NCBI RefSeq assembly: GCF_007992115.1
Contig: NZ_BJZQ01000006.1
Span: 1-64,000, forward strand
DNA: 64,000 bases
Reading direction: 5' to 3'
From: Aeromicrobium flavum
GTDB lineage: Bacteria; Actinomycetota; Actinomycetes; Propionibacteriales; Nocardioidaceae
The notes under the pieces: model-generated
The model's database searches: none
Told to the model about the DNA's origin: nothing
The model's input: the letters and a program-made list of their open reading frames with translations, nothing else
Shown here: positions 43,245-50,568 of the stretch, piece after piece
How positions within the stretch are numbered: the first letter of the stretch is position 1
Layout: each line of letters starts with the position of its first letter
Made by a program: the position numbers and the translations under genes

Positions 43245-45251
43245 TCAGGCGTCGGCGACGATCCCGAGCACGCCCTCGCCGTACTTCTCCAGCTTCGACT
43301 GACCGACGCCCGAGATCTGCAGCAGCTGGTCGCCGCTGGAGGGCCGCACCGCGGCGATCGCCTTGAGCGTCGCGTCGTTGAAGACGGTGAAGGCGGGCTT
43401 GCTCTCCTCCTGCGAGACCTCCTTGCGCCACGCGCGCAGGCGCTCGAACAGGGCCTCGTCGTAGTCGAGGTCGGGTTGGGGCAGCCGCACCTTGCGCTTC
43501 GGCGCGCGCGAGACCTGGACCGACTCGGGCAGCAGTCGGTCGAGGAACCGGCTGGGCTTGCGCCGCGCCTGTCCCCCGGCCTTGCGCGCGGCCGACCACG
43601 ACACCATGAGGTGACGGCGGGCGCGGGTGATGCCGACGTAGAACAGCCGGCGCTCCTCCTCGACGGCCGCGGGGTCGTCCATCGTGGCGACGTAGGGCAG
43701 CGTGCCCTCCTGCGCACCGGCGACGAAGACGGCGTCCCACTCCAGGCCCTTGGCCGCGTGGAAGGTGGACATGGTGACCCCGTCGGTGGACGGCGCGTGC
43801 GCCTGGTCGGCGCGGCGGTCGAGGTCGGCGACGAGCGCCGCGAGATCGGCCTCGGGCTGCTCCTGCGCGAGATCGATGGCCATCGTGTGGATGGCCATCA
43901 GCGACTCCCACCGGTCGCGCACGGCGCCGCGCCCCTCGGGCGGGGTCTCGGAGAAGTCCATGGCGGCGAGCACGGCACGCACGTCGTCGGCCAGCGAGCC
44001 CGACCCCTCGCCCGCGCGGGCGGACCCGCGCAGCAGCGTGACGGCCTGGCGCACCTCGGGGCGCTGGAAGAAGCCCGTGCCGCCACGCATCGAGTACGGG
44101 ATCTGCAGGCGACCCAGCGCCTCCTCGTAGACCTCGGACTGGGCGTTGATCCGGTAGAGGACCGCCATCTCGCGGTAGGGCACGCCCTGGCGGTGCAGCG
44201 CCACGATCCGGTCGGCGATCGCGTCGGCCTCGGCCGGCTCGTCGGCGAACGGCCGGTAGTCGACGGCCGGGCCGGGCGAGTTCTGCGACTGCAGCCGCAC
44301 CCCGAGCGTGACCGAGGGGCCGCGCCCGGCGAACACCTCGTTGGCGGCCGCGACGATCTGCGGGCTGGAGCGGTAGTTGCGGACCAGCTCGATCCGCGGC
44401 GCGTCGGGGAACCGGCGCGTGGTGAAGTCGCCCAGGATCGTGGCCGAGGCGCCGGCGAACGTGTAGATCGTCTGGCGGGGGTCGCCGACGACGCAGACCT
44501 CGTCGCGCCCGCCCAGCCACAGGTCGAGCAGCGTGGACTGCAGCGGGTTGACGTCCTGGAACTCGTCGACGACGAACCACTTGTACTGGCGCCGCACCTC
44601 GGCCGCGATCGCCGGCTCGTCGGCGAGGATGGCGGCGGTGATCAACAGGATGTCCTCCATGTCGATCCGGCCGCGGTCGCGCTTGACCTGCTCGTACGAG
44701 CGCAGGATGGCGCCCACCTCGCCCGGGTCGATGTCGCCGACCGTGCGCTGGCGGCGTACCGCCTCGGCGCCGTAGTCGTCGGGGCGGACGTTGGAGACCT
44801 TGGCCCACTCGACCTCGGCCGCGAGGTCGCGCAGCGTGGCCTGGTCGGCGCGGACGCCCACCTGCCGGGCGGCCTCGGCCACGAAGGCGAACTTCGACTC
44901 GAGGATCTGGGGGAAGTCGGTGCCGTAGACCCGCGGCCAGAAGTACCGCGCCTGGCGCAGCGCCGCGGAGTGGAACGTGCGGGCCTGCACGCCGTGGGCG
45001 CCGAGCGTGCGCAGCCGCTCGCGCATCTCGCCGGCCGCCTTGACCGTGAACGTGACCGCCAGGACCTCCATGGGCTTGTAGACGCCCGTCGCCGTGCCGT
45101 AGGCGATGCGGTGCGTGATGGCCCGCGTCTTGCCCGTGCCGGCGCCGGCGATGACGCACACCGGGCCGCGCAGCGTGGTGGCGACCTCGCGCTGCTCGGG
45201 GTCGAGTCCGTCCAGGAGGGCGTCGGCGTCGAGGCGTTCGGGGAGGGCCAT
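43245..45251 (-). CDS. uvrD2: ATP-dependent DNA helicase UvrD2 with HRDC domain
   Basis: A protein of 668 residues. Superfamily 1A helicase: Walker A VIAGAGTGKTRAITHR, motif Ia TFTVKAAGEMRERL, Walker B VVDEFQDVNPLQ, motif III VGDPRQTIYTFAGAS, motif IV RNYRSSPQIV, and motifs V-VI STFHAAKGLEWDAVFV and GITRARRHLMVSW. After a linker the C-terminal HRDC domain ends with LLQISGVGQSKLEKYGEG. This architecture is that of mycobacterial UvrD2. The start is MALPERLDADALLDGLDPEQ; a long upstream open frame (to 45701) overlaps mrx1 and is not coding. It is divergent from the mycoredoxin gene. Confidence 0.93.
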   Translation of the reverse strand: MALPERLDADALLDGLDPEQREVATTLRGPVCVIAGAGTGKTRAITHRIAYGTATGVYKPMEVLAVTFTVKAAGEMRERLRTLGAHGVQARTFHSAALRQARYFWPRVYGTDFPQILESKFAFVAEAARQVGVRADQATLRDLAAEVEWAKVSNVRPDDYGAEAVRRQRTVGDIDPGEVGAILRSYEQVKRDRGRIDMEDILLITAAILADEPAIAAEVRRQYKWFVVDEFQDVNPLQSTLLDLWLGGRDEVCVVGDPRQTIYTFAGASATILGDFTTRRFPDAPRIELVRNYRSSPQIVAAANEVFAGRGPSVTLGVRLQSQNSPGPAVDYRPFADEPAEADAIADRIVALHRQGVPYREMAVLYRINAQSEVYEEALGRLQIPYSMRGGTGFFQRPEVRQAVTLLRGSARAGEGSGSLADDVRAVLAAMDFSETPPEGRGAVRDRWESLMAIHTMAIDLAQEQPEADLAALVADLDRRADQAHAPSTDGVTMSTFHAAKGLEWDAVFVAGAQEGTLPYVATMDDPAAVEEERRLFYVGITRARRHLMVSWSAARKAGGQARRKPSRFLDRLLPESVQVSRAPKRKVRLPQPDLDYDEALFERLRAWRKEVSQEESKPAFTVFNDATLKAIAAVRPSSGDQLLQISGVGQSKLEKYGEGVLGIVADA

Positions 45252-45369
45252 GGTCTCCGATCGTGGGAATGCGGGTGGCAGGCTGGAGGTTGATGGTGGT
45301 GTGCCGTCCGATCGACGATTCGCGCGATCGACGGCCCCACGACAGCGTAGTGCGAGGGAGCGACAGTCC

Positions 45370-45624
45370 ATGACCGAGTCAGCCAGCGGAACCTTCACGA
45401 TGTACAGCACCCCGTGGTGCGGGTACTGCCACCGCCTGAAGTCCCAGCTCAAGCGCGAGGGCATCGAGTTCGACGAGGTCGACATCGAGCAGCAGCCCGA
45501 CGCCGCCCAGATCGTCGAGCAGGCCAACGGCGGCAACCAGACCGTGCCGACGCTGGTCTTCGCCGACGGCACGGCGCTGACGAACCCGTCCGTCGCGCAG
45601 GTCAAGGCCCAGCTCGGCCTCTGA
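45370..45624 (+). CDS. mrx1: mycoredoxin (glutaredoxin-like, CGYC)
   Basis: A protein of 84 residues with a glutaredoxin fold. The active site WCGYCHRLKSQL lies at about residues 16-27. NQTVPTLVFADG carries the conserved cis-Pro, and GTALTNPS is the C-terminal motif. The CGYC site is typical of actinobacterial mycoredoxins, which use mycothiol rather than glutathione to reduce mixed disulfides. The position next to uvrD2 matches Rv3198A. The start has a weak GAGGGAG upstream. Confidence 0.9.
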   Translation: MTESASGTFTMYSTPWCGYCHRLKSQLKREGIEFDEVDIEQQPDAAQIVEQANGGNQTVPTLVFADGTALTNPSVAQVKAQLGL

Positions 45625-45647
45625 GCCGCCCACGCCACCAGTCCCGC

Positions 45648-45704
45648 CGAGTGGCGCAGAATCGCCCGCCACTCGTCGAGAGGCGGGCGTTCTTGCGCCA
45701 CTCG
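45648..45704. repeat. imperfect inverted repeat in a convergent gap
   Basis: Arms of 23 bases (45648-45670 and 45682-45704, outer part CGAGTGGCGCA/TGCGCCACTCG, inner part CGCCCGCC/GGCGGGCG) pair with three mismatches in the middle and an 11-base loop. It lies 23 bases past the mrx1 stop and 13 bases past the stop of the giant minus-strand gene. It can serve as a bidirectional terminator. It has the same design as the repeats near 57-60 kb but a different sequence. Confidence 0.7.
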
Positions 45705-45717
45705 AGGTGGCTCCGTC

Positions 45718-48700
45718 TCACTTCGTGACGACGATCGCTCCGAGGAAGTTGTTCTTCACGGTCGTCCAGGTCGTCGACAGCGTCTTCACCGGCTGGGCCC
45801 ACGTCCAGTAGTCGAACGTCGCCGTGTCCGCGGCCTCGTCGATGACGATCGGCGACTCGATCGTGATCATGTGGGTGCTCGTCCGCGAGTCCCCGATCAT
45901 CGGCATCCGGATCCAGAAGGCCACCTGGTTCGACGCGGTCTTCTTCACCGTCTTGATGGCGGCGGCGTCGGTGTCGGAGACGACCTTGACGTCGGACCAC
46001 AGCTCGGTGTCCTCGTACCAGCCGGCCATCTCCTTCATTGAGGTCTCCATGTCCGCCTCGTCGTCGGGCGACCCGTCGAAGTCGAAGATCCAGTTCTCCG
46101 AGTCGCGCAGGGCGCACATCGCCATCCACTCGCCCTGCGGCGGGAATCCGGTGTGCTTCGCCGCCAGCGCGGTGTGGTCGGCGGCTCGCAGGTCGTCGCC
46201 CGGATGGACCTTCAGCTTCCCCAGGAAGCCCGTGCCGCTGCCGAACAGCGAGTTGATGTAGTTCTTCCACACCATCGGGTCGCGCTGGACGAGGTGGTGG
46301 AAGAACGCGGCGGCCGTGCACAGGCCGAGCGCGCCCTGCTGGAACGTGTTGGGGTCGGCCGCCACCCGATCCTTGTCGGACATGACCTTCGCCGCGGTCA
46401 GGTGCGGCCATGCCGACTTCGGCCCGACCGCGGGAGTTGACTGCGGCGACTCGCTGCTGCCGAGGCCGGCGTCCATCTTCTCCATCACCCTCCCGAGCAG
46501 GCCGCTGGCGGGCTCGGTGTCACCCCACGTGGCCGCGAGCGCGGCGGGGTTCTTCGAGTACGCCGCGGCATCGCCCGCCGGCGTTCCGCCGCCGCTCTGG
46601 CCGCCCGTCACGGGCGCCGGTCCCGTCCCGTCATCGGAGCCGGTCGTGCCCCCGCCACCCCCGCCGGGCGTGGCCGTCTTGTCGAAGTAGTTGATCTTGG
46701 CGCCGTCCTGCGACGGTGAGCCGCCCGCGGTCCCACCGCCGCCGCCGGCTCCGACCGCACCGCCGGTGTACATCGAGGCGGCCGTCTTGGCCAGGTCGGT
46801 GATCATCGAGGCCGCGATCCGCTGACGCTCGGTGTTGGCCGTCAGCAGCGAGTTCATGTTGGTTCCCGCCTGCTGGCCCGCCGTCGACGCGCCCGCGGCA
46901 CTGGCCTGCAGGGCCGCCTGGGCCAGGCCGACCGTCGCCTGGAGTCCGCTCATGTCGCGGAACATCTGGCCGTTCTGCACCGCTCCGAGCACCGCGGCGG
47001 TGCCCGCCGGGTCGGGCAGCGACGTCGGTGTCTGCAGGTTGATGATCGGGGCGCTCAGCTGGCCGGGCGACGTGTCCTCCGCCGTCGCGCGACTGCCCAT
47101 CTGGACCGCGGCGATGTCGGTCGGGGCGAGCGGGATCGGCGAGTCCTGCCAGTTCCAGAACCGCGTGATGTCGAGCTTCTCGGCACTGTTCGAGCGGCCC
47201 AGGACCGCCTCGGCGAACGTGCCGCCGGTGCCCAGCGGCACCAGGTCCTCGCGAGGACGCCCCAGCACGATGCCGTGGTCCTTGAGCCACGTGCCCCAGT
47301 CCTGGTCGGTCGGCTCGACGTTCATCGCGAACGCCAGGTAGTTGCCGATGTAGCGGATGGGCGTGGGATCGACGACCTGCACCAGGGGCACGTCCTGGTC
47401 GCCCATCGTGATCGTGTGCCCGGACAGCAGCATCGCCACCTGGGACGCGTCCAGGGAACGGTAGATCGACTGGGCGTAGTGCAGCTTGTTCTGGTTCAGG
47501 TGCTCGACGATGTTGGCACTGACCCCGCCCGGCGCCACCTCTACGATCGGCGCCGACCCCTGTGCCGTCACGCTCACGACCACGTCCGGCAGCCGCAGCG
47601 GGAACCGGACGCCGTTGCGGTTCAGGGTCAGGGTGACCGTCGCCTCGCCACTGGCCTCGGGAGCGCCGCCGACCGAGATCCGCCGCACCTCGCTCAGGCG
47701 CAGCGGGTTCTCCGGGCTCACGTCGCGCCGTGCCTGTCCGGATGCGAGGTCGAAGACCGCCGATGCGGCACCCGACGCCACGCTGACGGTCACGCCCTCC
47801 ACCAGCACGTCGGTGGGGAGGTACATCGCCGCGCTCGCGGGGCGCAGCAGGGGCGTGCTCAGCAGGCCTGCGAGCCGACTCACCTGGTCGTCGAGCCAGA
47901 GCCGTGACGTGACCTGCTGCATCACCGGGACGGCCTCGGACAGCCGCACCCGCGTGACCGAGAGCGAGCCCTCGGCGAGCAGGGCCGACGAGCTCACGGA
48001 GGCGCGCACGACCGCCGCCGGCGTGTCGTCGTCCTCCGCGTCCGCCGACGCCGACCCCTGGAACAGCGAGCCCTCCTTCATCGCGACCACCTTCGTGGGC
48101 CCGGTGCGATGGATCAGCGCCTCGGCCACCACGGTCTTGAGCGGTCGGTCGAAGCCGCGGAACTGCGTGTCCTTGGCGGGCGTGAGCTCGATGACGTCGA
48201 GGTTGCGCAGCGCCTCGCGCATCTCCATCGTCAGCGCCGCACGGGACAGGACCGACTGGAAGCGGCGCACGACGGCCGGTGAGGAGAAGTCCGGCAGGGC
48301 CACGGGCACGAAGACGACCTTGTCGGCACGGGAGACGGCCGTCTCGATGCGGTAGACCTGCACGACCTCGTAGTACTGCACCGTCAGCGCGTGCATGTGG
48401 TTGTAATTCGCCACCACCCGCGTGCTGACGGACTCGTGCTCGGACTGTGCCACCTCCTTGACCACCGAGGCCCGCCGGTTCCGGCTGGAGTGGGCCTGCT
48501 GGTGCGTGCGGTCGTTGACGTTCTGCAGCATCGACGAGCCCACCTCGCGGCGACCGAAGCTGGACGAGTACGAGTCGGCGTGCGAGGAGGACGACGCGGT
48601 GCTCAGCGAGGTGCCCATCGACCCGCTCGGGCCCCCGAGCAGCCCGCCCAGCGGCGCGGACATCTCGGCTGCCATCGACATGCCGAACTGGGTGGAGCTC

Positions 48701-49623
48701 GAGCTCGCGTTGCTCTGCGAGAACCCCTGCTGCGCCTCGGTGGCGACGGCGTTCGTGACCTCGTTGATGGCGCGGTTGTGCTCGGCCGACTGCGAGAGGT
48801 CGTCGACCTCGCTGATCGTCTCGGTCTCCCCCGCGCGGCTGCGCCGGGTCCAGTCCACGACCGCGATCCGCGTGCTCTCCCCCGGGGCCAGTGCCGTGCT
48901 GTGCAGCAGCTGGCCGAGGGTCACGCCCTGGGCGAACCAGGACTGCGTGAACGTCAGCAGCGCCCCGAACGCCACACGGTTGAAGCCTCGGTCGGCCACG
49001 GCCAGCTCGGCGAGGTCGAGCGGCTTGAACTCGCGGTCGAGGATGTTGATCCGCTGCTCGTCGACGGTCGTGATCTCGTCCATCAGCAGCGACGTGTACT
49101 GCACCCGCTCGGTCGGGTACTCGCCGCTCACCGGGACGAGGTCGGCCGGGCGCTCGGGATCGGCCCCGGGCTCGTTCTCCGGGAAGAAGACGGCGTTGAG
49201 GAGGCGGATGGCCGCCAGGTACGGCGGGAAGTCGGCCATCTCCTGCACCGACGTCACGTCCAAGGCGGCGGCGATCTCGGCGGCCCGGTCGGGCGGGATC
49301 GCCTGCAGGATGGCGATGGACTCCCCGGCCATCTCGGCCACGGGGACGGCGGTCGCGCCCTCGTGGACGAGGTCGCTCGTCGCGGCACCCTGCTGGTACA
49401 GCGGACTGGTCGGGTTGCCGGACACCGTCGCCAGCTTCGCGGCGGCGGCGAAGGCACCCGAGGTCGCGAGGTCGAACACGGTCCGGACGTCGAGCAGCTC
49501 CAGGGCGGCCAGGGCGGCGGCGTCGACGCCCAGCAGGACCGAGGGATCGGCGTGCAGCAGCTCGCGTACCGGGGTCGTGCGGTGGGCACTGCGGACGCCG
49601 GTGAGGGCTTCGTGAGTGGACAT
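45718..49623 (-). CDS. 1301-residue multidomain protein of unknown family
   Basis: The largest gene in the window; I do not recognise a named family. N-terminal region (1-150): helical, with two helix-hairpin-helix-like turns (VLLGVDAAALAALELLDVRT and PPDRAAEIAAALDVTSVQEM). About residues 240-420: LAPGESTRIAVVDWTRRSRA, then a serine-rich stretch (SQSNASSSSTQ, STASSSSHADSYSSSFG). Then NYNHMHALTVQYYEVVQVYR, followed by a long beta-rich middle. About 950-1030: Gly-rich linker. C-terminal ~220 residues: a separate domain with Cys1102 (GLCTAAAF), His1251 (THMITI) and Asp1271 (FDYW), arranged like a cysteine-protease triad. No signal peptide or membrane helix. ATG 49623 has GGAGG five bases upstream. 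It sits between mrx1 and nudC, genes that are near neighbours in M. tuberculosis, so it looks inserted. Confidence 0.85.
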   Translation of the reverse strand: MSTHEALTGVRSAHRTTPVRELLHADPSVLLGVDAAALAALELLDVRTVFDLATSGAFAAAAKLATVSGNPTSPLYQQGAATSDLVHEGATAVPVAEMAGESIAILQAIPPDRAAEIAAALDVTSVQEMADFPPYLAAIRLLNAVFFPENEPGADPERPADLVPVSGEYPTERVQYTSLLMDEITTVDEQRINILDREFKPLDLAELAVADRGFNRVAFGALLTFTQSWFAQGVTLGQLLHSTALAPGESTRIAVVDWTRRSRAGETETISEVDDLSQSAEHNRAINEVTNAVATEAQQGFSQSNASSSSTQFGMSMAAEMSAPLGGLLGGPSGSMGTSLSTASSSSHADSYSSSFGRREVGSSMLQNVNDRTHQQAHSSRNRRASVVKEVAQSEHESVSTRVVANYNHMHALTVQYYEVVQVYRIETAVSRADKVVFVPVALPDFSSPAVVRRFQSVLSRAALTMEMREALRNLDVIELTPAKDTQFRGFDRPLKTVVAEALIHRTGPTKVVAMKEGSLFQGSASADAEDDDTPAAVVRASVSSSALLAEGSLSVTRVRLSEAVPVMQQVTSRLWLDDQVSRLAGLLSTPLLRPASAAMYLPTDVLVEGVTVSVASGAASAVFDLASGQARRDVSPENPLRLSEVRRISVGGAPEASGEATVTLTLNRNGVRFPLRLPDVVVSVTAQGSAPIVEVAPGGVSANIVEHLNQNKLHYAQSIYRSLDASQVAMLLSGHTITMGDQDVPLVQVVDPTPIRYIGNYLAFAMNVEPTDQDWGTWLKDHGIVLGRPREDLVPLGTGGTFAEAVLGRSNSAEKLDITRFWNWQDSPIPLAPTDIAAVQMGSRATAEDTSPGQLSAPIINLQTPTSLPDPAGTAAVLGAVQNGQMFRDMSGLQATVGLAQAALQASAAGASTAGQQAGTNMNSLLTANTERQRIAASMITDLAKTAASMYTGGAVGAGGGGGTAGGSPSQDGAKINYFDKTATPGGGGGGTTGSDDGTGPAPVTGGQSGGGTPAGDAAAYSKNPAALAATWGDTEPASGLLGRVMEKMDAGLGSSESPQSTPAVGPKSAWPHLTAAKVMSDKDRVAADPNTFQQGALGLCTAAAFFHHLVQRDPMVWKNYINSLFGSGTGFLGKLKVHPGDDLRAADHTALAAKHTGFPPQGEWMAMCALRDSENWIFDFDGSPDDEADMETSMKEMAGWYEDTELWSDVKVVSDTDAAAIKTVKKTASNQVAFWIRMPMIGDSRTSTHMITIESPIVIDEAADTATFDYWTWAQPVKTLSTTWTTVKNNFLGAIVVTK

Positions 49624-49701
49624 GGTCACCTCCGGGTCGACGCCGGACGCCTCCGCCCGACAACCTCGGGGAGCGCCCTGACCGCGGGGGTGATACCCGG
49701 G

Positions 49702-50565
49702 CTACCAGCTGCCGGGCAGTTCTCCGCCGTACCACTGCTCGACGAGCCAGCTCGAGATGGAGACGCCGCGCGGCGGCAGGACGAGCTCCTCGCCCTTGAT
49801 CGCCTCGAGCAGCTCCCCGCGCGTGAACCAGCGGGCCTCGGCGATCTCCTGCGGATCGAGCGTCAGCTCGGTGTCGGTGGCCTGCACGCGGAACCCGAGC
49901 ATCAGGCTCTGCGGGAACGGCCAGGGCTGGCTGCCCAGGTAGGTGGCCTCGCCGACGGTGACGCCGACCTCCTCGGCCACCTCGCGTCGCACCGCGTCCT
50001 CGAGCGTCTCACCCGGCTCCACGAAGCCGGCCAGGGTCGAGAACCGGCCCGGGGGCCACTGCGGGTTGCGGGCCAGCAGCGCCCGGTCGTCGGTGTCGGT
50101 GACCAGCATGATCACGGCGGGGTCAGTGCGCGGATGGTGCTCTGCGCCGCAGGACGGGCAGACCCGCAGGTGGCCGGCCTGCTGGCTGTACAGGTACTCG
50201 CCGCAGCGCGAGCAGTAGGTGTGCGACTGCAACCAGCGGCCCAGGCCGACGGCGTGGATCGCGAGGGAGAGCTCGTCGGGGTGGAGCAGCGGCGCGAGCG
50301 TGCGGATGCTGACCGGGTTCAGCTCGGCAGGGACACGCTGCACCGCAACCGCGGCGTACCGCGTGCCGTCCTGGTCGCCCAGCAGGATCCACTCCCCGTC
50401 GGGAGCCTGGTCAGGGGTGACCCACCGCAGCGCCGGACCGTCGGTGGTGGCGACGTGCTCGCCGCCGAGGACCAGGACCCGCAGGTCGGGCGTCCGCCAG
50501 AGCTCCTCACTGCGCCGCAGGTTCCCCGCCCGGTCGTGCCGGGCCTGATCGAAGGCGAAATCCAC
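49702..50565 (-). CDS. nudC: NAD(H) pyrophosphatase / decapping NUDIX hydrolase
   Basis: A protein of 287 residues. Zinc ribbon YCSRCGEYLYSQ through RVCPSCG (two CxxC) at about residues 117-143. Nudix box GFVEPGETLEDAVRREVAEE. The SQPWPFPQSLMLGF motif that follows is specific to NudC. The enzyme cleaves NADH to NMNH and AMP and removes NAD caps from RNA. GTG 50565 is five bases after a TACGGT element and four bases past the adnB stop, so it could be read from its own promoter or from the adnAB unit. Confidence 0.93.
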   Translation of the reverse strand: MDFAFDQARHDRAGNLRRSEELWRTPDLRVLVLGGEHVATTDGPALRWVTPDQAPDGEWILLGDQDGTRYAAVAVQRVPAELNPVSIRTLAPLLHPDELSLAIHAVGLGRWLQSHTYCSRCGEYLYSQQAGHLRVCPSCGAEHHPRTDPAVIMLVTDTDDRALLARNPQWPPGRFSTLAGFVEPGETLEDAVRREVAEEVGVTVGEATYLGSQPWPFPQSLMLGFRVQATDTELTLDPQEIAEARWFTRGELLEAIKGEELVLPPRGVSISSWLVEQWYGGELPGSW

Positions 50566-50568
50566 GCC

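Noticed and set aside
43245-45701. 818-residue version of UvrD2
   Set aside because: The extra N-terminal part is antisense to mrx1 and its promoter; MALPERLDADALLDGLDPEQ is the natural family start.
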